A stretch of 64,000 nt of DNA. Source: an uncultured Phycisphaerae bacterium (GTDB taxonomy: Bacteria; Planctomycetota; Phycisphaerae; Sedimentisphaerales; Anaerohalosphaeraceae). A model generated the notes under the pieces. That model was not told where the DNA came from. It did not search any database and saw nothing but the letters and a program-made list of their open reading frames with translations. The stretch spans positions 62,001-126,000 of the forward strand of contig CALEDR010000007.1 in assembly GCA_937949545.1 (NCBI GenBank), read 5' to 3'. Of this stretch, positions 34,495 through 43,264 are shown in pieces; position 1 is the stretch's first letter, and every line of letters begins with the position of its first letter. Position numbers and translations under genes: made by a program.

Positions 34495-34893
34495 ATGGAC
34501 CTGTTCGGCGGACGAAAGCGTCTCCTGACGGACCCGCACAAGCTGGGCCGATGGGGGCAGCGTCAGGCCGAACGGTTCCTGCGGCGAAACGGCTGGCGGA
34601 CGGTGGCGCGGAACTTTGCCTTCGGCGGCGGCGAAATCGACCTGATTGCCGCCGACCGAAACGGCATGGTGGCCTTTGTGGAGGTCAAAACCCGGCGCAG
34701 CGAAGACGATGCCCCGGCCGTATCTGCTGTGAATTTCGCCAAACAGCAGAAACTGATCCGGACCGCAAAGTGTTTTCTGAGACAATATGACCTCTCGGAG
34801 AACCCTTTGCGGTTCGATGTTGTTACGGTGATTCTCCCCCCTTCAGGCCCGGTGCAGATTCGACACTATCCGGGCGCCTTCCGGCCCCGCTGA
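34495..34893 (+). CDS. yraN: YraN family endonuclease-like protein (UPF0102)
   Basis: The 132-residue protein shows the restriction-endonuclease-like core GGGEIDLIAADRNGMVAFVE followed by VKTRR, and the preceding LGRWGQRQAERFL helix. It is typically encoded after rplS or with rnhB. Its biochemical role is not settled. Confidence 0.9.
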   Translation: MDLFGGRKRLLTDPHKLGRWGQRQAERFLRRNGWRTVARNFAFGGGEIDLIAADRNGMVAFVEVKTRRSEDDAPAVSAVNFAKQQKLIRTAKCFLRQYDLSENPLRFDVVTVILPPSGPVQIRHYPGAFRPR

Positions 34894-34895
34894 CC

Positions 34896-35618
34896 TTACT
34901 CGAGATGAACCACGCCCTGTTTGCGGTCGGCGACCAGAGAGGCGGCCTTGATGTAATCATAAACCTGCCAGGGTCGGCGGATTTTTTCAAATTCAAACGT
35001 CGGGTCAGTTTTGTCGTTCGTAATCAGGGTGATGCGGCCGATGCCGAACAGCCGATCCGATAAAGACCGATGCATTTTGATATCCACAACCCGAAACAGG
35101 TCGAGATTGTCCACTTTACGGCTCAAAAGCCCGCGTCTCCACTCGATACGATCCGGACTGATTTGATAGGAAATGCTTTTGAGATAAAGAATCCGAACGG
35201 CCGTCTTCAGGAAAGCCGCCGCGGCCAGCAACCCTCCCAGAAGGCGAATCGCCAAAAGAATCTGCGGCAGATACGGCTGGGAGCCGAACAGTGCGGCCGT
35301 CAGATTTGAAAACGGATACACCCATAAAAACAGTCCCAACAGCACGGTCAGGCCTCCCCAAAACAGGGTTGAGGCGGCCCCCCACACGGAAGGATAGAGG
35401 CAAAACGTTTCCGCAGGCTTTTCCGCCTTTCGGGACGGCTGGGACGGCCCCTGCAAAGCGTTTTTACCGACCTGATGAAACCCGCCTGCATGATGCGAAA
35501 CCGGAAGGGAATCATCCTGCTCCGTCAAAAACTCGCGGCACCAGCGGCATTTGACGGCCTCCGCCAGTATCTCCTCTCCGCAAAAAGGACAGGGTCTGGT
35601 TTTCCGTTCACGTTCCAC
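34896..35618 (-). CDS. Membrane protein with zinc ribbon and bacterial PH (YdbS-like) domain
   Basis: The 240-residue product opens with a zinc-ribbon pair (CPFCGEEILAEAVKCRWC). Two membrane helices follow (~78-105 and ~120-145). A PH-like domain begins ISYQISPDRIEWRRGLLSRK and continues DLFRVVDIKMHRSLSDRLFG. It starts with GTG preceded by GAGG. Function is unknown. It is convergent with yraN, with 2 bp between stops. Confidence 0.8.
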   Translation of the reverse strand: MERERKTRPCPFCGEEILAEAVKCRWCREFLTEQDDSLPVSHHAGGFHQVGKNALQGPSQPSRKAEKPAETFCLYPSVWGAASTLFWGGLTVLLGLFLWVYPFSNLTAALFGSQPYLPQILLAIRLLGGLLAAAAFLKTAVRILYLKSISYQISPDRIEWRRGLLSRKVDNLDLFRVVDIKMHRSLSDRLFGIGRITLITNDKTDPTFEFEKIRRPWQVYDYIKAASLVADRKQGVVHLE

Positions 35619-35674
35619 ACAAACCTCACTTTCAGCTGTTCTCCTCTAACCATCGGCCGGACCGAGACGTTCTC

Positions 35675-35702
35675 TTGAAAACAGGACGGGAAACAGTATA
35701 AT
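35675..35702 (+). promoter_or_regulatory. Strong candidate sigma70-type promoter for der
   Basis: TTGAAA (35675-35680), a 16-base spacer, and a perfect TATAAT (35697-35702). The transcript would begin near 35709, 40 bases before the der ATG. Confidence 0.6.
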
Positions 35703-35748
35703 CCGGAATCGAGGAATCCAAAATCTTTTTCGCGGAGATTCACAACCA

Positions 35749-37080
35749 ATGGCTCTACCGGTCGCAGCCATCATCGGACGTCCCAACGTCGGCAAAAGCA
35801 GTCTGCTCAATTCGCTGGCAGGCCGCCGAATCAGCATTGTGGACCCGACGGCGGGGGTTACGCGCGACCGCATCAGCACCATTCTGTGCTACAAAGACCG
35901 TTGCTTCGAACTGGTGGACACAGGCGGATACGGAATTGTGGACTCAGATGCCCTGGAAAAGCACATCGAAAACCAGATTTTTCAGGCCATCAGCAGCGCT
36001 AATCTGGTGATTTTTCTGGTGGATATTCGGCAGGGGCTGACGCCGCTGGATGAGGAAATCGCCGTGTTGCTGCGCAAGCACAATCTGCCGGTTATTCTGG
36101 CGGCGAACAAAGCCGATACTCCGTCTCTTTTTCCCGCCGCCGCAGATTTTGCCCCGCTCGGATTCGGTCTGCCGATTTGCGTGTCGGCCGAGCAGAAAAT
36201 CAATCGAACGGAACTGCTGGACCGCATCGTAGAGGCCCTTGCTCATCTGCCTGCGGAAACCCCGAAAGAGGCCGTGATGAAGCTGGCCATTGTCGGACGA
36301 CGCAATGTCGGCAAAAGCACCTTTCTGAACGCCGTCGTGGGCCAGCCGCGGGTGATTACCAGCGAAATCCCGGGGACGACACGCGATGCTGTGGATGTCC
36401 GCTTCGAAAAGGACGGCAAGTGCTTTATCATCATCGACACAGCCGGCGTCCGTAAGAAAAGCCGAATGCAGAACGATATTGAGTTTTACGGCTACACGCG
36501 CGTCATTAAGAGTATTCGCCGGGCGGATGTGGTTCTGCTGGTGATGGATGCTACGGAGCCGGTCTCGGAAGTGGATAAAAAACTGGCCCATCTGATTCAG
36601 GAGGAATACAAGCCCTGCATCCTCGTGATCAACAAATGGGATTTGGCCAAAGACCGGGCGGGCTCGCAGGATTATGCCGACTATCTGGAAAAAGCGATGG
36701 CCGGTCTTCGCCGGGCGCCGATTGCCTTTACCACAGCCCTGGAAAGGAAAAACGTGCAAAGCGTGCTGGATTTGGCAATGGAGCTGTTCAAGCAGGCGTC
36801 GCTGGAGGTGCCGACGGCCAAGCTGAACAAGGCCGTTCGGCTGATTGAAGAGGAAAAGGCGGGCGGACACAGCCGCGGGATTATTCCGAAGATTTATTAT
36901 GCGACGCAGGTGGCGACTCGGCCGGTCACGCTGCTGCTGTTTGTCAACCGCATCAACCTGTTTGACCCGGCCTACCAGCGCTATCTGGTCCACCGCTTCG
37001 GCGAACTGCTCGGCATCGAGGAGGTGCCTATTCGTCTGCTTCTGCGTCCAAAAGAAACCAGAAAGTCGGAACAGCCCTGA
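35749..37080 (+). CDS. der: Ribosome-assembly GTPase Der (EngA)
   Basis: The 443-residue protein has two G domains. The first has GRPNVGKSSLLNSL, DTGGYGI and NKAD. The second has GRRNVGKSTFLNAV, DTAGVRKKSR and NKWD. A C-terminal KH-like domain follows. It is needed for 50S maturation. Length is normal. Confidence 0.97.
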   Translation: MALPVAAIIGRPNVGKSSLLNSLAGRRISIVDPTAGVTRDRISTILCYKDRCFELVDTGGYGIVDSDALEKHIENQIFQAISSANLVIFLVDIRQGLTPLDEEIAVLLRKHNLPVILAANKADTPSLFPAAADFAPLGFGLPICVSAEQKINRTELLDRIVEALAHLPAETPKEAVMKLAIVGRRNVGKSTFLNAVVGQPRVITSEIPGTTRDAVDVRFEKDGKCFIIIDTAGVRKKSRMQNDIEFYGYTRVIKSIRRADVVLLVMDATEPVSEVDKKLAHLIQEEYKPCILVINKWDLAKDRAGSQDYADYLEKAMAGLRRAPIAFTTALERKNVQSVLDLAMELFKQASLEVPTAKLNKAVRLIEEEKAGGHSRGIIPKIYYATQVATRPVTLLLFVNRINLFDPAYQRYLVHRFGELLGIEEVPIRLLLRPKETRKSEQP

Positions 37081-37089
37081 ACAGCAACT

Positions 37090-39102
37090 ATGGTTCAGGC
37101 ATTGAAACAGAGTTGTCTCAGCAAAATACCAATGAAGCCGATGTATTTCTTGAATCGTTTTCGACACACTTTTTGCGTGTGTTTCCTGATGGTTCTTACC
37201 TGGTCGGCCTTCAGCAATATCCTGCAGAATGACTTTATCGATCTTGACGATACCGAATACATTGTAGACAACCCATATGTTCGGATGGGACTGACTTTCG
37301 AATCTGTTCGCTGGGCCTTCACAACGGTTTTTCTGGGCAATTGGCATCCTCTTACCCTTTTGAGCCATATGGCGGATGTGGAGCTGTTCGGGCTGCATCC
37401 GGCCGGCCATCACCTGACCAGTCTTCTGCTGCATCTGCTGACGGTCGTCGCCCTGTTCGAATGGCTTCGTCGGGTCACCGGCTCCCTCTGGTGCGCATTC
37501 GCAACCGCCCTCTTTTTTTCCATTCACCCCCTCCGTGTGGAGTCAGTCGCCTGGGCAGCGGAACGCAAAGACGTTCTATGTGGCTTTTTCGGAATCCTGG
37601 CGCTTGCGGCCTATTGTGCATTCACAAAAAAGAAAACTTTTTTTTCATACGGCCTGACCTTCCTGCTTCTTTTGCTCGGCCTTTTGGCCAAAGGGATGCT
37701 CGTCACTTGGCCCCTGGTCTTTCTGCTTCTGGATGTCTGGCCGCTGGAAAGAGTGAAGACCAGGAAGGATTTGAAGCCCCTGGTGTTTGAGAAGATTCCG
37801 TTTTTTCTGCTGACCATCGGATTCTGCTTTATCCTCTATTTTGCTCAAAAACAGGGCGGTGCGCAGACGGACTGGACTGTTTATCCGCTTCGATACCGAC
37901 TCGAAAATGCCGCCATGTCTTATTTCCGGTACCTGGCTAAACTTTTCTATCCGACAAATCTTTCTGTTCTATACCCTCTTCGGCCGGATTTTAGTCTGAT
38001 TCGGCTGGGATTATCTCTGGTGGCTTTGCTGGGCATCAGCGTCTTTTTTTGGCTTCAGTACCGCCGGCGGCCCTGGCTTTTCGTCGGCTGGTTCTGGTAT
38101 CTGCTGGTTCTTCTTCCTGTCATTGGACTTGTCCAAATCGGCCGACAGGCCATGGCGGACCGCTATACGTATCTGCCCTCCATCGGAGTAGGAATCGCCC
38201 TTTTCTGGACAGTCCGCGAGTGGACACGGGCACGTCCCGTTCGAATGACCTTTGTCGCCGTCCTCTGCACCGCAGGTTTTGCGGCTCTCCTGGTCAGTAC
38301 CTGGATTCAGACCTACCGCTGGAAAGATACCATAACCCTCTTTGAACACTCGATTCGTGTCACCGGAGACAATCCGACTCTGGAGGTCAATCTGGCCTAT
38401 CGGCTGGCCCAGGCCGGGCAGCTGGAACGAGCCATTGAAATTTCGGAATCTGTTTTGGAACGGTATCCGAACCTGTTTCAGTGTGCCGTGAACCTGGGGT
38501 CTTTCCATCTGAAGAAAAAGAGTTATGAAAACGCCCTGTTTTATCTGCAGAAAGCGATGGCGATTCGTCCAAAGAATCGTCCGGAGATTCTCGGATATAT
38601 CGGAGAAGTCTATCTGCAGAGCAGACAAATTGAGGCGGCGGAGAGAACCCTCCAGGAAGCCCTTCGGGACAGTCCCCAAAACGCTCGTTTGCTGAACACT
38701 CTGGGAGAGGTTCGCTGCCTTCAGGGACGAACGGCGGAGGCCGTGAATGCCTGGCGTCGGTCTCTGGAGCAGAATCCGCATTTTTCGCCGGCGGGAGAAA
38801 ATTTAGCCTGGACACTGGCGGTCTGTGAAGAGGAGTCCGTCCGACATCCGCAGGAGGCATTGTTTGTCATCCAACAATTTCTGAATCTCTTTGGGCCCAC
38901 GGCCCGCCGACTGGACATTCTGGCCGCCGCCTATGCCGCCGTCGGGGATTTCCCGCAGGCAGCTGCCGCCGCCCAGGAAGCACGGCACCTGGCTCAGCAG
39001 GAACAAAACACAAACCTGCTGTCCGAAATCGATGCTCGCCTTCAGCTGTACCAGCAGGGCAAATCCTTTCTTGAAAAAGTCTGCGGACAAAAAGTACAAT
39101 AA
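37090..39102 (+). CDS. TMTC-like membrane glycosyltransferase with C-terminal TPRs
   Basis: The 670-residue protein has ~10 membrane helices in the first ~410 residues and TPR repeats after that (e.g. AIEISESVLERYPN, NALFYLQKAMAIRPK). The luminal loop with DLDDTEYIVDNPYV, containing an acidic pair, and FFSIHPLRVESVAWAAERKD match the protein O-mannosyltransferase-like/TMTC arrangement. A role in glycosylating exported proteins or lipids is inferred. No ribosome-binding site is evident at 37090; in-frame ATGs at 37132 and 37141 are alternatives. Confidence 0.8.
   Translation: MVQALKQSCLSKIPMKPMYFLNRFRHTFCVCFLMVLTWSAFSNILQNDFIDLDDTEYIVDNPYVRMGLTFESVRWAFTTVFLGNWHPLTLLSHMADVELFGLHPAGHHLTSLLLHLLTVVALFEWLRRVTGSLWCAFATALFFSIHPLRVESVAWAAERKDVLCGFFGILALAAYCAFTKKKTFFSYGLTFLLLLLGLLAKGMLVTWPLVFLLLDVWPLERVKTRKDLKPLVFEKIPFFLLTIGFCFILYFAQKQGGAQTDWTVYPLRYRLENAAMSYFRYLAKLFYPTNLSVLYPLRPDFSLIRLGLSLVALLGISVFFWLQYRRRPWLFVGWFWYLLVLLPVIGLVQIGRQAMADRYTYLPSIGVGIALFWTVREWTRARPVRMTFVAVLCTAGFAALLVSTWIQTYRWKDTITLFEHSIRVTGDNPTLEVNLAYRLAQAGQLERAIEISESVLERYPNLFQCAVNLGSFHLKKKSYENALFYLQKAMAIRPKNRPEILGYIGEVYLQSRQIEAAERTLQEALRDSPQNARLLNTLGEVRCLQGRTAEAVNAWRRSLEQNPHFSPAGENLAWTLAVCEEESVRHPQEALFVIQQFLNLFGPTARRLDILAAAYAAVGDFPQAAAAAQEARHLAQQEQNTNLLSEIDARLQLYQQGKSFLEKVCGQKVQ
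39071..39100 (+). promoter_or_regulatory. Candidate promoter for cstA
   Basis: TTGAAA (39071-39076), an 18-base spacer, and TACAAT (39095-39100), at the end of the TMTC-like gene. It gives a leader of about 40 bases. Confidence 0.4.
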
Positions 39103-39146
39103 TCCGGAAAACATTAAAGAAATGAGCTCTTCAGGGAGACAAAATC

Positions 39147-40928
39147 ATGGATGCTTTTCTTTTAATGCTTATTTGCGGAATTGGATATGTGATTGCCTAT
39201 CATACCTACGGACGTTTTCTGGCCCGTAAAATCTTTTGTCTCAATCCGGACGCCCCTGTGCCCAGCCGTGAGTTTCAGGATGGGGTGGATTATGTACCCT
39301 CTCGCAAGGAAGTTATTTTCGGACACCACTTTACCTCCATCGCCGGCACCGGGCCGATTGTCGGGCCGGCTATCGGCATCATCTGGGGGTGGCTGCCGGC
39401 TATCCTCTGGGTAACCCTCGGCTGCATCCTGATGGGCGCCGTCCACGATTTCGGCACCCTGGTGCTCTCTCTTCGCAACGAAGGAAAAAGCATTTCCGAA
39501 ATCGCCGCCCGCTACATCAATCCTCGGGTGCGTCTGATTTTCTTCCTGATTGTTTTTCTGGCCCTGCTGATTATCATCGCCATTTTCGGCGTGGTTATTG
39601 CCACCGTATTCAAATTATACCCGGAATGCATTCTGGCTGTTTGGCTGCAGATTCCGATAGCCGTCCTCCTCGGCTGGGTGATTTATAAGAAGAATGCCTC
39701 CTTGACTTTTTCAACTTTTCTGGCTGTGACGGCGATGTACGCTGCGGTCGCCATCGGGGCATGGCTGGAGGGTTTCTGGAAAAGCCGTTACGGCCACGGA
39801 GTTTTTGCTTTTCTTGATGCCTGGCCAATCCCTTCCACGGGAACTTGGACCATTATTCTTCTGGTTTACTGCTGGTTTGCGTCCACCCTGCCGGTCACAA
39901 CCCTTCTTCAGCCGCGCGATTACATCAATGCCTGGCAGCTGTTTCTGATTATGATGCTGCTGGGGCTATCCGTGCCGGCAGCGGCATTTCGGTTGGAAAA
40001 CTTTCATCTTTCAGCCCCAGTTTATCTTCCGCGTTTCGCGGATGTACCGCCGCTTCTGCCAATGATGTTTGTGACGATTGCCTGCGGCGCTATCAGCGGC
40101 TTTCACTCGCTGGTTGCCAGCGGCACCAGCCCCAAACAAATCGCCCGTGAAACAGATGCTCAGTTCATCGGCTACGGGTCCATGCTCGTGGAGGGAATGC
40201 TGGCGGTTTTGGTCATCATCTGCATCGCCGCCGGTCTCGGAATCGGCAGCGGCGGATTGACCGGACGGGCTGCGTGGGAGCATTTCTACACCGGCTGGAT
40301 GGAAGGCCGCGGATTAGGCAACAACCTTCAGCCCGTGGTTGTCGGGGCCTCAAACATGCTGGCAGCTCTCGGAATTCCCGCTGTGCTCGGTGCGGCCATT
40401 ATGGGAGTCTTTGTGTCCTCGTTCGCCGGCACGACAATGGATACCGCTGTACGCATCCAACGGTACGTCATCGGCGAACTGGCATCAGATTTTAAGCTTC
40501 CGCGCCTGGCCAATCGCTGGACCGCAACCACTTTGGCCGTCTTGACCGCTGCGGCGGTAGCCTTTATTAACACATCCGGCGGAAAAATTTCCTTCGGCGC
40601 AGATGCCAAAGGGGCCCTCCGACTGTGGCCGCTCTTTGGAACCGTTAATCAGCTGATGGCCGCATTGGCTTTGCTTGTCGTCACAATGTATCTCAAACAC
40701 AAAGGCGGGTGGAAATTTCTTGTTGCCGCCCTGCCTTGCCTGAGTATGCTGGCACTGACCGGATGGGCGATGATTCTCAATGAAATCAGTTATTTCCGTC
40801 AGCAGAACTGGCTGTTGTGCAGCCTCGGCGGAGCAGTTTTTCTTTTGGCCTGCTGGATGACGCTGGAGACTTTCGCCTTGTTCCTGAAGGGTCTTATGGA
40901 GCCGTTGAAGGAGCAGGAGAAGGATTGA
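39147..40928 (+). CDS. cstA: Carbon starvation protein A family transporter
   Basis: The 593-residue membrane protein has many helices. The signature start is GYVIAYHTYGRFLARKIF, with VPSRKEVIFGHHFTSIAGTG, PIVGPAIGIIWGWLPAILW and GCILMGAVHDFG. CstA members import peptides or pyruvate when carbon is scarce. The ribosome-binding site AGGGAG is present. The 3' end overlaps the convergent ybbR gene by 35 bp. Confidence 0.93.
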   Translation: MDAFLLMLICGIGYVIAYHTYGRFLARKIFCLNPDAPVPSREFQDGVDYVPSRKEVIFGHHFTSIAGTGPIVGPAIGIIWGWLPAILWVTLGCILMGAVHDFGTLVLSLRNEGKSISEIAARYINPRVRLIFFLIVFLALLIIIAIFGVVIATVFKLYPECILAVWLQIPIAVLLGWVIYKKNASLTFSTFLAVTAMYAAVAIGAWLEGFWKSRYGHGVFAFLDAWPIPSTGTWTIILLVYCWFASTLPVTTLLQPRDYINAWQLFLIMMLLGLSVPAAAFRLENFHLSAPVYLPRFADVPPLLPMMFVTIACGAISGFHSLVASGTSPKQIARETDAQFIGYGSMLVEGMLAVLVIICIAAGLGIGSGGLTGRAAWEHFYTGWMEGRGLGNNLQPVVVGASNMLAALGIPAVLGAAIMGVFVSSFAGTTMDTAVRIQRYVIGELASDFKLPRLANRWTATTLAVLTAAAVAFINTSGGKISFGADAKGALRLWPLFGTVNQLMAALALLVVTMYLKHKGGWKFLVAALPCLSMLALTGWAMILNEISYFRQQNWLLCSLGGAVFLLACWMTLETFALFLKGLMEPLKEQEKD

Positions 40929-41922
40929 CGGGAATCAGACGAATCCGAACCATCGCCGGCGGCTCCGGCGCTTGAATCATCCCCCTCCGAACAAGGTCCT
41001 GCGGAAAATTGTAAATGACTGGACGCGGCGGGGTCTGCTCCATCAGCTGATCGCCGCTGAGCACTTGGATCAGTAGATGATACGGCTGCTGCTGGTATTG
41101 GGTCTTTGCCTCCGGCGTCGAACGGAAATGAATCGTTGTTAAGTCGTCCAGAATCTCCACCTTATAGGCCCCCAGCAGCTCGGCCGGCATTACAAACCCA
41201 ATGCGGCCCGGATTGGTCTGAAAAACCTGCGCCTCCAGCGGCAGCATGGAGGGCATGCGAATCAGGACGGTTTGGGAAGCGTACTGTTTTTTGTCGCCGG
41301 GGCCTAAGGTGATAAACGGTCTTTCCCGAACGGGACGAAGGCGGGCATTCTCGATTTGGTTGGCGGATAAGACCACGCGGGCGGCGGTGTCCGCTCCCTC
41401 CCGGACATACATGGACACACGCGAGGGCTCTACGCTTTCCGGGGTCAGCAGCTGCCCGCCTTCATCACGGACTTCGACCGGGACCTCCCGAAGTACAAGC
41501 CGCTGCACCTGCACCTCGATGGCGGAAGGCTCGCAGGCCGTAACCGCCAGCGCCAGAGCCCGCACCCGAACGCCTTTGCGAATCAGCTCATCCAGCAGAA
41601 TCTGATAGGTTCCGGCTTTGTCGTGCCCGAGTTCCTGCGGATCATAGTAAAAATCGAGCCGTTCCCGATAGGGATCGGCATCCGGGGCTCGGTGACGCCG
41701 TTCCAGTTCGGCAATTTTGGCCGGCGAGCCGCGAAGCGTAATTTTTACGGCCACACGGTTTTGCCCTCCGGCAAACGTCACATAATAGTCCGGGTCTGCC
41801 GTAGGAGACAACTCGAGCGTGCCGAACAGCGTTGTTTCCTTCTCCAGCGACAAAAATGCCCAGACCCAAATCGTCACTGACAGAAAGGCAACCACAAGCA
41901 GTTTTCTGATCTTTGCCGCCAC
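40894..41922 (-). CDS. YbbR-domain protein, probable CdaA regulator (CdaR-like)
   Basis: The 342-residue protein has one N-terminal membrane helix (LLVVAFLSVTIWVWAFLSLE). The remainder looks like repeated YbbR beta-domains outside the cytoplasm (e.g. VRALALAVTACEPSAIEVQV). It follows cdaA by 19 bp, as CdaR does in many bacteria, and probably modulates the cyclase. The GTG at 41922, preceded by AAAGGAA, is preferred over the upstream in-frame ATG at 41976, which lies inside cdaA. Confidence 0.82.
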   Translation of the reverse strand: MAAKIRKLLVVAFLSVTIWVWAFLSLEKETTLFGTLELSPTADPDYYVTFAGGQNRVAVKITLRGSPAKIAELERRHRAPDADPYRERLDFYYDPQELGHDKAGTYQILLDELIRKGVRVRALALAVTACEPSAIEVQVQRLVLREVPVEVRDEGGQLLTPESVEPSRVSMYVREGADTAARVVLSANQIENARLRPVRERPFITLGPGDKKQYASQTVLIRMPSMLPLEAQVFQTNPGRIGFVMPAELLGAYKVEILDDLTTIHFRSTPEAKTQYQQQPYHLLIQVLSGDQLMEQTPPRPVIYNFPQDLVRRGMIQAPEPPAMVRIRLIPVNPSPAPSTAP

Positions 41923-41941
41923 GCCGTGTTCCTTTTGCCGC

Positions 41942-42748
41942 CTATTGCTCCTGCGGACGGCCCGCCTCCAGGGCATCTTTCAGATGCCGCCGGAGTTCGG
42001 ATTCCGTAACGTTTCGTTTTAACTTCCCGTCTAAAGCAATCGAAATGATCCCGGTCTCTTCGCTGACAACAATCACCAAAGCATCGGACGTGCTGGACAG
42101 TCCGATGGCCGCCCGATGACGGGAGCCCAGCGAACCGGCTGCTCCATCCCCCTCCGACAGCGGCAGCTGAACCCGCGCCGCCAGCAAACGGCCGCCGCGA
42201 ATAATCAGCGCCATATCGTGAAGAGGAGTCCCGGGATAGAAGATTGTCTTAATCAGCTCGGAGGTGATACGCGCATCCAGCCGAACACCCGTTTCAATGA
42301 ATTCGCCCAGTCCGACATGCCGCTCAATGACCAGAATCGCTCCCATGCGGGTGGCGGCCATCTGGAAGACGGCCTCCACAATCTCTTCGACGCCGCGGCT
42401 GATTTGGTAGCGCGAGCCGGCTGTGAAAAGGGGCGTCTGGCCGATGCGAATCAGGGCTCGGCGAATCTCCGACTGAAAGGCGATTACGGCTACAATCAAG
42501 ACCGCCAGAAGAAAGCCGTTGTACAAGTACGCAATCCGGTCCATCCCGAAGGTCTTGACCCCTAGATTCAGCACCAGCGACCCGGTGAACAGAACCAGGA
42601 CCATGCCCCGAAAAAGACGCTCTCCTCTTGTCCCTTCCAGAAAATTAAGCACCGCATAGACCACCAGCCCTATGATAATCAGCTCGGCCAGAATAATCAG
42701 TCGCTCATAGGGGGAAATCCTTAAGATGTGCTCAACAATCACCTGCAA
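41942..42748 (-). CDS. cdaA: Membrane diadenylate cyclase with a DMA variant of the DGA motif
   Basis: The 268-residue protein makes cyclic di-AMP from two ATP. Three membrane helices (to ~95) precede the DAC domain. FQSEIRRALIRIGQ, the RHR motif (GSRHRAAIGLS, Arg210-His211-Arg212) and VVSEETGIISIA are conserved. The catalytic DGA motif reads DMA (178-180, in PLHDMALII): Asp is retained, but the usual Gly is Met. The start codon is TTG at 42748 or GTG at 42742; neither has a clear ribosome-binding site. It is co-transcribed with the YbbR gene. Confidence 0.9.
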   Translation of the reverse strand: MQVIVEHILRISPYERLIILAELIIIGLVVYAVLNFLEGTRGERLFRGMVLVLFTGSLVLNLGVKTFGMDRIAYLYNGFLLAVLIVAVIAFQSEIRRALIRIGQTPLFTAGSRYQISRGVEEIVEAVFQMAATRMGAILVIERHVGLGEFIETGVRLDARITSELIKTIFYPGTPLHDMALIIRGGRLLAARVQLPLSEGDGAAGSLGSRHRAAIGLSSTSDALVIVVSEETGIISIALDGKLKRNVTESELRRHLKDALEAGRPQEQ

Positions 42749-42872
42749 GACTTGTGATTCCCGACAAAGGGGCTGTCTTTCTGAATTTTCGGCACGTCCT
42801 TCCCGTCCTTCCGGGCCGACCCGCCGGTTTCCGAAAAGGCCGCAGTGCCCACGCCTTCCGGCACCAAATGCC

Positions 42873-43097
42873 TTATCGAGTATAAAGCGGTGTCAAACGA
42901 GAGGGTCTGTCCAAAAGGAGGAAAGAATCAATATCATCCTGAAACATCAGCCAGTTCGAATGGACCGTTCGGTAATGCCGCTGATGAATCTCTTTGGCTG
43001 TAATCCCGGGGCCTCCGGAACATCCCGCCAGGAGTCCAACACATACCATAACCCATCCGAAAGCCGCCCACTTGTATTGCAGTTTGATTCGCTTCAT
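42873..43097 (-). CDS. Small lipoprotein
   Basis: This 74-residue product begins MKRIKLQYKWAAFGWVMVC and has the lipobox LLAGC. The short mature part is HRTV-like and has no recognised domain. The ATG at 43097 follows GAGGCCACAG; an upstream in-frame ATG at 43127 is possible. It is likely envelope-anchored, with unknown function. Confidence 0.6.
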   Translation of the reverse strand: MKRIKLQYKWAAFGWVMVCVGLLAGCSGGPGITAKEIHQRHYRTVHSNWLMFQDDIDSFLLLDRPSRLTPLYTR

Positions 43098-43151
43098 CTG
43101 TGGCCTCAGTGCTGCTGAAAACTTCATTTTATATCTTTTTCTTTTCCCGAA

Positions 43152-43180
43152 ATACTAATTGCGTCTCTCCCCCCTGTCAA
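43152..43180 (-). promoter_or_regulatory. Candidate sigma70-type promoter for the small lipoprotein
   Basis: Minus-strand TTGACA (43180-43175), a 17-base spacer, and TAGTAT (43157-43152). It may also serve the downstream cdaA-ybbR genes if transcription reads through. Confidence 0.55.
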
Positions 43181-43264
43181 CGGAAAAACCCGCTCTCTTC
43201 CTATTTCACTGCTTTTTTATTATAGTAGGAGCTCTTTGCATAGAATGAAACGTTAAGGCCTTGT

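Noticed and set aside
35944-37527. Long minus-strand open frame (527 codons) opposite der
   Set aside because: It is antisense to a fully conserved Der GTPase and contains low-complexity His/Arg/Gln runs.
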